Positions 27,089 through 33,775 of a stretch of 33,775 nucleotides of DNA are shown here, piece after piece. A program made the position numbers and the translations under genes. The notes beneath the pieces are model-generated. The model saw nothing but the letters and a program-made list of their open reading frames with translations, ran no database searches and was not told the DNA's origin. Origin of the DNA: an uncultured Flavonifractor sp. (GTDB lineage Bacteria > Bacillota > Clostridia > Oscillospirales > Oscillospiraceae); NCBI GenBank assembly GCA_944385585.1, contig CALWXU010000008.1, positions 1 through 33,775 of the forward strand. The letters are read 5' to 3'. Positions within the stretch are counted from its first letter, which is position 1; each line of letters starts with the position of its first letter.

Positions 27089-29320
27089 TCACCTCTCCAG
27101 CAGGGCCCGGGCCGTCTCGCTGTTGCGCTCCTCCACCTGGCGCAGCCGCTCCACGCCGCCGGAGAGGAATGCCTCGTCCCCGATGCGGGCGCAGGCCGCG
27201 TCGATGTGGGCGCGCAGGGCCTCCTCGGTGACGGCGCCCAGGTCGGTGTAGAGGTCCTGACCGATGTAGGACAGGAAGGAGCTGATCTTCTGGTCGTACA
27301 CCACCCCCACCAGGGGCACCCCCTGCCCGGCGGCGAACACCAGGGCGTGCAGGCGCATGGACACCACCACCTGCATCCGGGCGAACAGGCCGATGGTGTG
27401 GTCGGAGCTGCCGGTGCGCTCCAGGATATAGTGGGGGGCCCTCATGTGCCGGGCGGCCAGTCGGGCGGCCCCCACGTCCAGCCGCCGCTCGATGGGCAGG
27501 AACACGGGGGTGAGGCCGTACTTCTCATAGGCGTAGTCCGCCGCCGCGCCGAAGACGCGGGCCTTCTCCTCAAAGCCGGGCCAGGGCCGCAGGGCGAAGC
27601 CGATGTACCGGCCCCTGGGGTCGATGCCCTGGCTCTCCAGCAGGCCGTCCACCACCGGCTCCGGCGCGGCGGGGAGGATCACCGTGGGGTCGGCGGAGAG
27701 GACGATCTCCGGGCGGGTCACCCCCATGTCCTCCAGCTCCTCTTTGGAGTGGGTGTCCCGCAGGGTGATGGCGTCCACGCTCCGCTGGAGCACCCTGGCC
27801 GCCCGGCGGCGGTTGGCCTCCGAGTGGATGGGCCCGATGCCGCAGCCGTACATCATCACCTGGCAGCCCAGCCGCTTGGCCGCCGAGATGGTGAACAGAT
27901 AGAACCACAGGGAGCGGTGGCTGGTCACGTCCTGCATCAGGGAGCCGCCGCCGTTGATGTAGAGGCGGGTTTTCCCCATCCGCCGCAGGAAGCGGGGGAT
28001 GGCGAAGGTATAGATGGAGTTGACCCGGTAGGTGAGGCGGGTGTCGTCCGGGTTGCGGGAGAGCACCCAGATGGGCAGGTCCGGGTCGATGCGCCGCAGC
28101 TCGGTGACAATGGCCTCCAGAATGGCGTCGTCGCCGGCGTTGCCCCGGCCGTAGGCGCCGCACACCAGGGCCCCGTCCCGGCGGCCCTTCAGATTCTTTT
28201 TCCGCTCCTGCCGGCGGAGGATGGCGCGGTAGATGTCCAGCTGACGCTCCAGGGTGCTCTCCAGGGAGAAGTCGGCCCGGGCCCGCTGGTAGAGCCGCTG
28301 CCCCAGGTGCTCCCGCAGGGTGGGGTCCCCGGCCAGGGAGGTCAGACAGCGGGCCAGCCCCTCCGCGTCCCCGGCCTCGAACAGGAGGCCGTGGACGCCG
28401 TGCTCGATGAGGTAGGGCACGCCGCCCACCCGGCTGGCCACCGTGGGCAGGGCGGCCCGGGCCCCCTCGGTGAGGGAGTAGGGGAAGGTCTCGGACAGGG
28501 AGGTGAGGGTGTTGATGTCGATGGCGTGGTAGAAGCTGTCGGTGTCGGTGATCCACCCGGCGAAGCACACCTGCCCCTCCACCCCCAGCTCCCGGGCCAG
28601 GCCTTTCAGCATGTCCATCTGCTCGCCGTCGCCGGCGATGAGCAGCCGGAGATTGGGGCAGGATTTATGGGCGATGGCGAAGCCCCGGATCAGGGTGCCG
28701 ATGTCCTTCACCGGGTTGAGCCGGGCGGCGATGCCCACCACCACGCTGTCCCCGCCGGCCTCCAGCCCCACGGAGCGGAAGTACGCCTCCCGGGACAGGG
28801 CGGGGGTGCGGGGGGTGAAGTCGATGCCGTTGTAGATGGTGAACAGCCTGTCCGGGTCAAAGCCCCGGGAGATGAGCAGGTCGGTCATGGCGTCGGACAC
28901 GCCGATGCGGTAGTCCAGCAGCCGCAGGGCCACGGTGTTGATGGTGCCGTAGCTGAGGCGGGAGAAGGGCCGGCCCAGGTAGTCCAGCCGGTAGTCGGAG
29001 TGGACGGTGGTCACCACTGGCAGCCCGGTGGCCCGGCGCAGCAGGGCCCCCATCAGGTTGCCCCTGGCCCCGTGGCAGTGGATGATCTGGTACCCCTCCT
29101 CCCGGATCATCCGCCTGAGGGTGCGGTAGGTGCGCGGCAGGTTGCGGCCGGGGAGCACCACCGTGCGGATGCCCAGTTCCCGGGCCTCCTGGGCGAAGGG
29201 GCCCTCCATAAAGCACACCATGGTCACGTCGATGGTGTGGGTGAGGTTTTGCAGCAGGGAGTGGACGTGGGTCTTGGCCCCGCCGCTGTCCCCGCCGGAG
29301 ATGAGATGGATGACTTTCAT
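27089..29320 (-). CDS. csaB: fusion of GT4 glycosyltransferase and CsaB-type polysaccharide pyruvyl transferase
   Basis: The product has 743 residues; ATG 29320 follows CCGGAGG. Residues about 1-375 are a complete GT4 glycosyltransferase: glycine-rich ISGGDSGGAKTHV start, GIAARLNPVKD, LLIAGDGEQ and the SETFPYSLTEG donor-site motif. Residues about 380-743 are a pyruvyl transferase like CsaB: VCGAYGRGNAGDDAILEA, YINGGGSLMQDVTSHRS, YGCGIGPI, and the late VVSMRLHALVFAAGQGVPLVGVVYD region (split here at SMRLHALVF). CsaB adds ketal pyruvate to secondary cell wall polymer so that SLH domains can bind. Here one protein might both add the acceptor sugar and pyruvylate it. An SLH-bearing protein is encoded about 3 kb downstream. 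CsaB is commonly a separate protein of about 360 residues, so the fusion is notable. Confidence 0.92.
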   Translation of the reverse strand: MKVIHLISGGDSGGAKTHVHSLLQNLTHTIDVTMVCFMEGPFAQEARELGIRTVVLPGRNLPRTYRTLRRMIREEGYQIIHCHGARGNLMGALLRRATGLPVVTTVHSDYRLDYLGRPFSRLSYGTINTVALRLLDYRIGVSDAMTDLLISRGFDPDRLFTIYNGIDFTPRTPALSREAYFRSVGLEAGGDSVVVGIAARLNPVKDIGTLIRGFAIAHKSCPNLRLLIAGDGEQMDMLKGLARELGVEGQVCFAGWITDTDSFYHAIDINTLTSLSETFPYSLTEGARAALPTVASRVGGVPYLIEHGVHGLLFEAGDAEGLARCLTSLAGDPTLREHLGQRLYQRARADFSLESTLERQLDIYRAILRRQERKKNLKGRRDGALVCGAYGRGNAGDDAILEAIVTELRRIDPDLPIWVLSRNPDDTRLTYRVNSIYTFAIPRFLRRMGKTRLYINGGGSLMQDVTSHRSLWFYLFTISAAKRLGCQVMMYGCGIGPIHSEANRRRAARVLQRSVDAITLRDTHSKEELEDMGVTRPEIVLSADPTVILPAAPEPVVDGLLESQGIDPRGRYIGFALRPWPGFEEKARVFGAAADYAYEKYGLTPVFLPIERRLDVGAARLAARHMRAPHYILERTGSSDHTIGLFARMQVVVSMRLHALVFAAGQGVPLVGVVYDQKISSFLSYIGQDLYTDLGAVTEEALRAHIDAACARIGDEAFLSGGVERLRQVEERNSETARALLER

Positions 29321-29349
29321 GGGAGATGACCTCCGGGGAAAGAAAAGAC

Positions 29350-29379
29350 TTGTTTCCGCCTGGCGATGTATGGTACAAT
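29350..29379 (+). promoter_or_regulatory. promoter of the DUF4330 gene
   Basis: TTGTTT (29350-29355), an 18-bp spacer and TACAAT (29374-29379). The -10 region is the left arm of an inverted repeat (TGGTACAAT ... ATTGTACCA) whose right arm is the -10 of the opposite promoter. Confidence 0.65.
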
Positions 29380-29403
29380 AAGCGGGATGGTAATCTGCTT
29401 ACC

Positions 29404-29432
29404 ATTGTACCAATTCTGCTTGGAATTTACAA
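29404..29432 (-). promoter_or_regulatory. promoter of the csaB operon
   Basis: On the minus strand TTGTAA (29432-29427), a 17-bp spacer and TACAAT (29409-29404). It faces the DUF4330 promoter; the two predicted start sites overlap by roughly 10 bp, so both cannot be fully active at once. Confidence 0.65.
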
Positions 29433-29450
29433 CCTCGGAGGCTGCGAAAG

Positions 29451-29975
29451 ATGATTGACGAAAAGGGAAGACTGTTCGGCAAGCTCAACCTGGTGGACGC
29501 GCTGGTGATCCTGGTGATCCTCATCGGCGCGGTGGTGCTGGGCGTGAAGTTCCTGGGCGGCGGCAGCAGCGCCATCAACCCCACGGGGACCCTGGTGCGC
29601 TACACCGTGCTGGTGGAGGGCGTGGAGCCGGCGGTCTACGAGAATATCCAGAAGTACATTCCCAGCCAGCTGATGGCCTCCGGCGAGCTGCTGGACGGCT
29701 ATGTCACCGGCGTGACCGCCGAGCCCCATGAGGAGACCGCCACCGTGAACACCACCGACGGCACCCTGGAGATCCCGGTGAGCCCGGGCACCCTGGACCT
29801 GACCTTCACCATCGAGTGCAATGTGGTCAACGCCATCACCACTGAGATCGGCACCCAGGAGGTGCGGGTGGGCAAGAGCCACATCGTCAAGACCGACAAG
29901 ATCGAGCTGCCCAACGGCATCATCCTGGACTGCTACTGGGGCGAGGACGCGGAGAACGCGGCCGGCGCGGAGTAA
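29451..29975 (+). CDS. DUF4330 domain-containing membrane protein
   Basis: The product has 174 residues; ATG 29451 follows CTCGGAGG. A short cytoplasmic N-terminus (MIDEKGRLFGKLNLVDALV) leads into one membrane helix (about residues 15-35). The rest, about 140 residues, is beta-rich and should face the outside (YTVLVEGVEPAVYENI, IPVSPGTLDLTFTIEC). The GRLFGKLNLVD opening is typical of DUF4330. The function is not known. The gene is divergent from the GT4-CsaB gene with a shared control region, and DUF4330 genes are, from memory, often found beside csaB in Clostridia; so a part in assembly or export of the wall polymer is a fair guess. A hairpin follows the stop. Confidence 0.85.
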   Translation: MIDEKGRLFGKLNLVDALVILVILIGAVVLGVKFLGGGSSAINPTGTLVRYTVLVEGVEPAVYENIQKYIPSQLMASGELLDGYVTGVTAEPHEETATVNTTDGTLEIPVSPGTLDLTFTIECNVVNAITTEIGTQEVRVGKSHIVKTDKIELPNGIILDCYWGEDAENAAGAE

Positions 29976-29990
29976 ACAATCGGTCACGCG

Positions 29991-30018
29991 GGGGCGGCGG
30001 CAGCTGTGCCGCCGCCCC
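29991..30018 (+). terminator. hairpin after the DUF4330 gene
   Basis: A perfect 12-bp GC stem (29991-30002 with 30007-30018), loop GCTG, with only a short T-run. It may be a partial terminator, letting some transcription pass into the PAP2 gene. Confidence 0.55.
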
Positions 30019-30062
30019 GTTTGATGTCCCATTTCCCGACAGAACAGAAAGGAGGCGGCATC

Positions 30063-30620
30063 TTGCTCCAGGGACTGCTTCAGCTGGACGGCGGGGCGCT
30101 GCTGTGGATTCAGGAGTGGGTGCGCAGCGGCCTGCTCACCCCCCTGGTGGTGTTCTACACCCACCTGGGGGACAGCGGCATGCTGTGGATCGCCCTGTCC
30201 GCGCTGCTGCTCTGCTTCAAAAAGACCCGGAAGGCCGGGGTGGTGAGCCTGCTGGCCCTGCTGTTCAGCTTGGTCATCACCAACGGCCTCCTCAAGCACC
30301 TGGTGAGCCGGCCCCGCCCCTGGCTGACGGTGGAGGGGCTGGTGCCGCTGATCGCCGAGCACGACCCCAACTCCTTCCCCTCCGGCCACACCAGCGCCTC
30401 CTTCGCCGCCGCGTCGGCGTGGTGGCGCACCCTGCCCCGGCGGTGGATGCGGGCGGCGGCGGTGGCGCTGGCGGCCCTGATGGGCCTCTCCCGGCTGTAC
30501 GTGGGGGTCCACTTCCCCAGCGACGTGGCGGCGGGGGTTCTGGTGGGCCTGCTGTGCGGCTGGCTGGCCTGGCGGCTGTGGACGGCGTGGGAGGCGCGGC
30601 GCCCCGCGTCCGGGAGCTGA
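30063..30620 (+). CDS. PAP2-family membrane phosphatase
   Basis: The product has 185 residues and about five to six membrane helices. TTG 30063 is chosen because AAAGGAGG lies 7 nt before it; a longer frame from 30006 lacks a site and overlaps the hairpin. The three phosphatase motifs are complete: KHLVSRPRP (Lys78 to Pro86), PSGHT (106-110) and SRLYVGVHFPSD (143-154), with His109 and His150 as the expected catalytic pair and Arg144 and Asp154 beside it. Bacterial relatives recycle undecaprenyl pyrophosphate (BcrC, PgpB) or dephosphorylate lipid phosphates. Given the wall-polymer genes next door, recycling of the lipid carrier is plausible but not shown. Confidence 0.92.
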   Translation: MLQGLLQLDGGALLWIQEWVRSGLLTPLVVFYTHLGDSGMLWIALSALLLCFKKTRKAGVVSLLALLFSLVITNGLLKHLVSRPRPWLTVEGLVPLIAEHDPNSFPSGHTSASFAAASAWWRTLPRRWMRAAAVALAALMGLSRLYVGVHFPSDVAAGVLVGLLCGWLAWRLWTAWEARRPASGS

Positions 30621-30673
30621 CGGGGCTGCCGTCCCCAAAAGGAGGGCCGGGCGGAATCCAATCTAAACCTGTT

Positions 30674-30714
30674 GCGGCGGAAGGTGCCCATCACATTGAG
30701 GCCCCTTCCGCCGC
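30674..30714 (+). repeat. 11-bp hairpin after the PAP2 gene
   Basis: Arms 30674-30684 and 30704-30714 pair perfectly around a 19-nt loop, just ahead of the terminator at 30723. There is no T-run. It could stabilise the mRNA end. Confidence 0.5.
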
Positions 30715-30722
30715 GTACGTTT

Positions 30723-30762
30723 TCCCGCAAAGGCGGTCAAGCCGCCTTTGCGGGAGTTTTTA
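30723..30762 (+). terminator. terminator of the DUF4330-PAP2 unit
   Basis: A 14-bp stem (30723-30736 with 30742-30755) followed by AGTTTTTATTT is a strong plus-strand terminator. It directly abuts the end of lysA on the other strand. Confidence 0.88.
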
Positions 30763-30763
30763 T

Positions 30764-32062
30764 TTACAGGTCGTTGCGGCACAGATCCTCCAGGGATTCC
30801 CGCCGCACGGCCACATAGGCCTCCGTCCCGCCCCGCAGCATGACGACGGGGGGCCGGGGCAGGCGGTTGTAGTTGAAGGCCATGGCGTAGTTGTACGCGC
30901 CGGTGGTGCACACCGCCAGAAGGTCCCCCCGGCCCACCCCCTCCGGCAGGAGAACGCCCTCCTGAATGATGTCGCCGCTCTCACAGCAGCGGCCCACCAC
31001 CGAGCAGAGGAGGTGGCGGGGCTCGTCCATCCGGCTGGCCGGCAGGCAGGTGTAGCGGGCCCCGTACAGGGCGAAGCGGGGGTTGTCGGTCATGCCGCCG
31101 TCCACGGAGACGTAGTTCTTGTACCCCGGGATGCGCTTCACCGCGCCCACGGTGTAGAGGGTCAGGCCGGCGTCGGCCACAATGCTGCGGCCAGGCTCCA
31201 TGTGGATCTCCGGCAGGGGGATGCCCAGCCGCCCGCAGGCCCCTTTGACGGCGGCGGCCACCTGGGCCACCTTGGCGTCCACGTCCAGGCGGGGGTCGCT
31301 GTCCACATAGCGCACGCCGTAGCCCCCGCCCAGGTCCAGCTGCCGGGCCTGGTAGCCGTGGACGCGCTCCATGCGGGCGATGAACTCCAGCATGATCACC
31401 GCCGAGCGCTCAAACACGTCCTCGGCAAAGACCTGGGAGCCCACGTGGCAGTGGAAGCCGGCCAGCTCCACGTGGGGCTGCCTCAGGGTGAGGAGGGTGA
31501 TCTCCTCGGCCTGGCCGGTCTCGATGGCGCTGCCAAACTTGGAGTCCACCTTGCCGGTGGAGACGGCCTCGTAGGTGTGGGGGTCGATGCCGGGGGTCAG
31601 GCGCAGCAGCACCTTCTGCCGGACGCCCCGGCGGGCGGCCTCCGCCTCGATGGCCTGGATCTCCTCGGCGTTGTCGGCCACAAAGAAGCCCACGCCCCGG
31701 TCCATGGCGTACCGGATGTCCCCGTCGGTCTTGTTGCTGCCGTGGAAGTAGGCCCGGCCCAGGTCGTAGCCCGCCAGGAGGGCGGTGTGGATCTCGCCGG
31801 CGGACACCACGTCGATGCCCATGCCCTCCTCCCGCATGATCTCATAGATGCGCTTGAAGGAGCAGGCCTTGCTGGCGTACAGGGGGCGGGCGGCGGGGCC
31901 GAAGTGCCGCCGGAAGGCGGCGGTGTACGCCCGGCAGCTGGCCCGGATTTTGTCCTCGTCCATCAGGTAGAGGGGGGTGCCGTACTCCCGGGCCAGCAGG
32001 GTGGTGTCCTGCCCGGCGAAGCGCAGGCGCCCGTCGGAGACGGTGAGGTTGTCGCAGATCAT
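30764..32062 (-). CDS. lysA: diaminopimelate decarboxylase
   Basis: LysA makes lysine from meso-diaminopimelate with pyridoxal phosphate, the last step of the pathway. The product has 432 residues, normal length. The PLP lysine is Lys65 in LYASKACS. Other family marks are FHCHVGSQ, the phosphate-binding LDLGGGYGVRY, the MEPGRSIVADAG stretch, and CCESGDII, whose cysteine completes the active site across the dimer. ATG 32062 follows AAAGGACG. It lies 97 bp after dapF on the same strand; the gap contains an 8-bp hairpin (32082-32101) but no clear terminator for this strand, so the two are probably one operon. Confidence 0.96.
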   Translation of the reverse strand: MICDNLTVSDGRLRFAGQDTTLLAREYGTPLYLMDEDKIRASCRAYTAAFRRHFGPAARPLYASKACSFKRIYEIMREEGMGIDVVSAGEIHTALLAGYDLGRAYFHGSNKTDGDIRYAMDRGVGFFVADNAEEIQAIEAEAARRGVRQKVLLRLTPGIDPHTYEAVSTGKVDSKFGSAIETGQAEEITLLTLRQPHVELAGFHCHVGSQVFAEDVFERSAVIMLEFIARMERVHGYQARQLDLGGGYGVRYVDSDPRLDVDAKVAQVAAAVKGACGRLGIPLPEIHMEPGRSIVADAGLTLYTVGAVKRIPGYKNYVSVDGGMTDNPRFALYGARYTCLPASRMDEPRHLLCSVVGRCCESGDIIQEGVLLPEGVGRGDLLAVCTTGAYNYAMAFNYNRLPRPPVVMLRGGTEAYVAVRRESLEDLCRNDL

Positions 32063-32159
32063 AGAAGGCGTCCTTTCTGTTCCGGCCCGGCGGCGGGCCG
32101 GTTTCTCTTTGGCAGATGGGGCGGCGGTCCCCAGCGGGCGGGCGCCGGCGGCCGCCCCC

Positions 32160-32999
32160 TCAGAGGGGCAGCTCCTCGTCGGTGATCTCCCCCCTGGCCA
32201 CCACGTTGGTGGGGCCGGTGAGATAGAGGTGCTCCACCTCCCGGCCCCGGAGCTCCACGTCCACGACCAGGGTGCCCCCTGTCATATCCACGGCCACGCC
32301 CCGGCCGTCGGACCTCCCCAGGAGGGTCAGGACGGCCGCCACGGAGCCGGTCCCCGTGCCGCAGGCGTAGGTGAAGTCCTCCACCCCCCGCTCGAAGGTG
32401 CGCTCCCAGATCCGGCCGTCGGCCTCCACGTCGTAGAAGTTCACGTTGGCCCCCTTGGGGAAGGCGGGGTGGGCGCGCAGCCTCCGGCCCAGCGCCCGCA
32501 GCTCCTCCTCCGGCCGGCCCCGCAGGCCGGGCAGGGGGACCACCGCGTGGGGCAGGCCGGGGCTGCCCAGCTCCACGTAGGAGCAGGGGAAGGCCGCCCC
32601 GTCCACCTCCACCGGGCAGTCCAGGCGGAGGACGGTGGGGCGGTTGAGCTCGATTCTGTACTGCCGCGCCGAGATGCGCCAGCCGGTGACCAGCCCGGCG
32701 GTGGTCTCCACCCGCTGCACCTCCCCGGCCAGGCCGATCTCAAAGCCGTAGCGGCAGATGCACCGGGCCCCGTTGCCGCACATCTCCCCCACGCTGCCGT
32801 CGGCGTTGAAGAAGCGCATCCGGTAGTCCGCGTCCCCGGAGGGCCGGTCCACCACCATCAGCCCGTCGGCGCCGATGGACAGGCGGCGGTGGCACAGCCG
32901 CCGGGCCAGGGCGGGGAGGGCGTCGGCGGGCAGCCCCTCCCGCAGGTTGTTGAGGATGATGAAGTCGTTGCCCGCGCCGTTCATTTTCCAGAATTGCAT
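32160..32999 (-). CDS. dapF: diaminopimelate epimerase
   Basis: DapF converts LL- to meso-diaminopimelate, used for peptidoglycan and as LysA substrate. The product has 279 residues. The two catalytic cysteines are in place: Cys74 in GEMCGNGARC and Cys213 in YACGTGTGS. The N-terminal MNGAGNDF and FFNADGS motifs are typical. ATG 32999 follows GGAAAGGACGG. It is the first gene of a dapF-lysA unit with a good promoter about 95 bp upstream. No lysine riboswitch fold was recognised in the leader, which is GC-rich with a hairpin-prone CCCCTCCGCCGGAGGGG stretch. Confidence 0.96.
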   Translation of the reverse strand: MQFWKMNGAGNDFIILNNLREGLPADALPALARRLCHRRLSIGADGLMVVDRPSGDADYRMRFFNADGSVGEMCGNGARCICRYGFEIGLAGEVQRVETTAGLVTGWRISARQYRIELNRPTVLRLDCPVEVDGAAFPCSYVELGSPGLPHAVVPLPGLRGRPEEELRALGRRLRAHPAFPKGANVNFYDVEADGRIWERTFERGVEDFTYACGTGTGSVAAVLTLLGRSDGRGVAVDMTGGTLVVDVELRGREVEHLYLTGPTNVVARGEITDEELPL

Positions 33000-33093
33000 C
33001 CGATCAGCCGTCCTTTCCGCCCCCGGCAGGCAGGGGGATCACTCCAGTGTATGCCCCTCCGGCGGAGGGGGGCGCACGCAGAAAGCGCCCTCT

Positions 33094-33122
33094 ATTTTAC
33101 CGGATGCGGCCGGACTTGACAA
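33094..33122 (-). promoter_or_regulatory. promoter of dapF-lysA
   Basis: On the minus strand TTGTCA (33122-33117), a 17-bp spacer and TAAAAT (33099-33094). Confidence 0.72.
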
Positions 33123-33166
33123 GCCCGTCTCCGCGGAGAATCCGCCCCATTTTTACAAAGCCGCAG

Positions 33167-33195
33167 TTGAAACGGGCCGCCGGGTGGGATATACT
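33167..33195 (+). promoter_or_regulatory. promoter of the transketolase gene
   Basis: TTGAAA (33167-33172), a 17-bp spacer and TATACT (33190-33195), about 60 bp before the start codon. The promoter is divergent from that of dapF. Confidence 0.75.
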
Positions 33196-33254
33196 ATAGC
33201 TGGATACTATATGCGGCGCGGCCCCCGGGCCGCAGAAGCGGAAAGGTGAATGGG

Positions 33255-33775
33255 ATGGAACAGACGAACGTACATGATCTGGCCCTGACGGCGGCCCGGG
33301 GCCGCCTGCTGGCGCTGGAGATGGTGCACCGGGCGGCGTCGGGCCACATCGGCGGCTCCCTGTCCGCCATGGACATTCTGGCCGAGCTCTACTTCCGGGT
33401 GATGCGGCTGGACCCGGAGCGGCCCCGTGACCCGGACCGGGACCGCTTTGTGCTCTCCAAGGGGCACTGTACCCCCGCCCTCTACGCCATACTGGCCCTG
33501 CGGGGCTATTTCCCCGTGGAGGAGCTGAAGGAGTTCCGCCGCATTGACGGCCGGCTGTCCGGCCATGCGGAGATGCACCATGTGCCGGGGGTGGATATGT
33601 CCACCGGCAGCCTGGGGCAGGGGATCTCCGCCGCCGTGGGCATGGCCCTGGCGGGCAAGGCGGACGGAAAGGACTTCCGGGTCTATGCCATGCTGGGGGA
33701 CGGCGAGATCGAGGAGGGCCAGGTGTGGGAGGCCGCCATGGCCGCGGCCAAGTACCGCCTGGACAACCTGTGCGC
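33255..33775 (+). CDS. transketolase, N-terminal (TPP-binding) subunit, partial
   Basis: The first 173 codons are in the window; the gene runs off the right edge. ATG 33255 follows GGAAAGGTG. The protein starts like split bacterial transketolases, with HRAASGHIGGSLSAMDILAE and RDRFVLSKGHCTPALYA (each with the histidines that contact thiamine diphosphate), MSTGSLGQGISAAVGMA, and the metal/TPP motif starting at GDGEIEEGQVWEAAMAAA. The enzyme moves two-carbon units between sugar phosphates in the pentose phosphate pathway. In many Firmicutes the enzyme is split in two genes; the early start without an extended N-terminus suggests this, and a C-terminal subunit gene is expected just beyond the edge. 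A full-length single-chain enzyme cannot be ruled out. Confidence 0.9.
   Translation, partial: MEQTNVHDLALTAARGRLLALEMVHRAASGHIGGSLSAMDILAELYFRVMRLDPERPRDPDRDRFVLSKGHCTPALYAILALRGYFPVEELKEFRRIDGRLSGHAEMHHVPGVDMSTGSLGQGISAAVGMALAGKADGKDFRVYAMLGDGEIEEGQVWEAAMAAAKYRLDNLC

Noticed and set aside
33000..33093. Lysine riboswitch before dapF-lysA
   Set aside because: The leader is too short and lacks a recognisable L-box core; only simple GC hairpins are seen.

Overview
The window looks like a chromosome segment of a high-GC anaerobic Firmicute, most like the Oscillospiraceae of the gut (Flavonifractor/Lawsonibacter type). Signs are strong GGAGG ribosome binding sites, frequent TTG and GTG starts, SLH-domain surface proteins with a CsaB enzyme, a membrane pyrophosphatase, a 2[4Fe-4S] ferredoxin, rubredoxin and a flavodiiron protein. 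The genus is inference; no rRNA is present.

Positions 1-1864 are more AT-rich and carry only small unrecognised genes. They end in the 3' half of a tRNA-Ala(GGC) gene (1820-1864) that has no 5' half. I read this as the right end of an integrative element, with the host chromosome resuming at the tRNA terminator (1868-1900).

Next come tspO, a lipoprotein with DUF4358 and transglutaminase domains, trkA-trkH (potassium uptake), and hppA (K+-dependent type membrane pyrophosphatase).

The most interesting block is 9471-13209. A cysteine-rich Rrf2 regulator is followed by a 637-residue fusion of acyl-CoA dehydrogenase, the FAD domain of EtfA and rubredoxin, then a flavodiiron protein. A near-identical 13-bp dyad lies over the regulator's promoter and just before the fusion gene. 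The simplest reading is an oxygen-responsive unit passing electrons from an acyl-CoA through FAD and rubredoxin to a diiron O2 (or NO) reductase.

After malQ (minus) comes a plus-strand group: a helical hypothetical protein, a 39-residue ORF and a four-helix MotA-like protein. A minus-strand operon follows: a 59-residue ORF, clpC and a DUF4358-like lipoprotein, without ctsR, mcsA or mcsB. A small ferredoxin gene is followed by a dense cluster of perfect inverted repeats (19867-20156).

The right half holds a large secreted M14 peptidase with SLH domains, a HAD phosphatase, a PiT-type phosphate transporter, a glycosyltransferase and a GT4-CsaB fusion, then on the plus strand a DUF4330 protein and a PAP2 phosphatase. 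CsaB pyruvylates the wall polymer that SLH domains bind, so the peptidase and the csaB operon probably work on the same surface. Lysine biosynthesis (dapF, lysA, minus) and the start of a transketolase N-terminal subunit gene (plus, cut by the window edge) complete the window.
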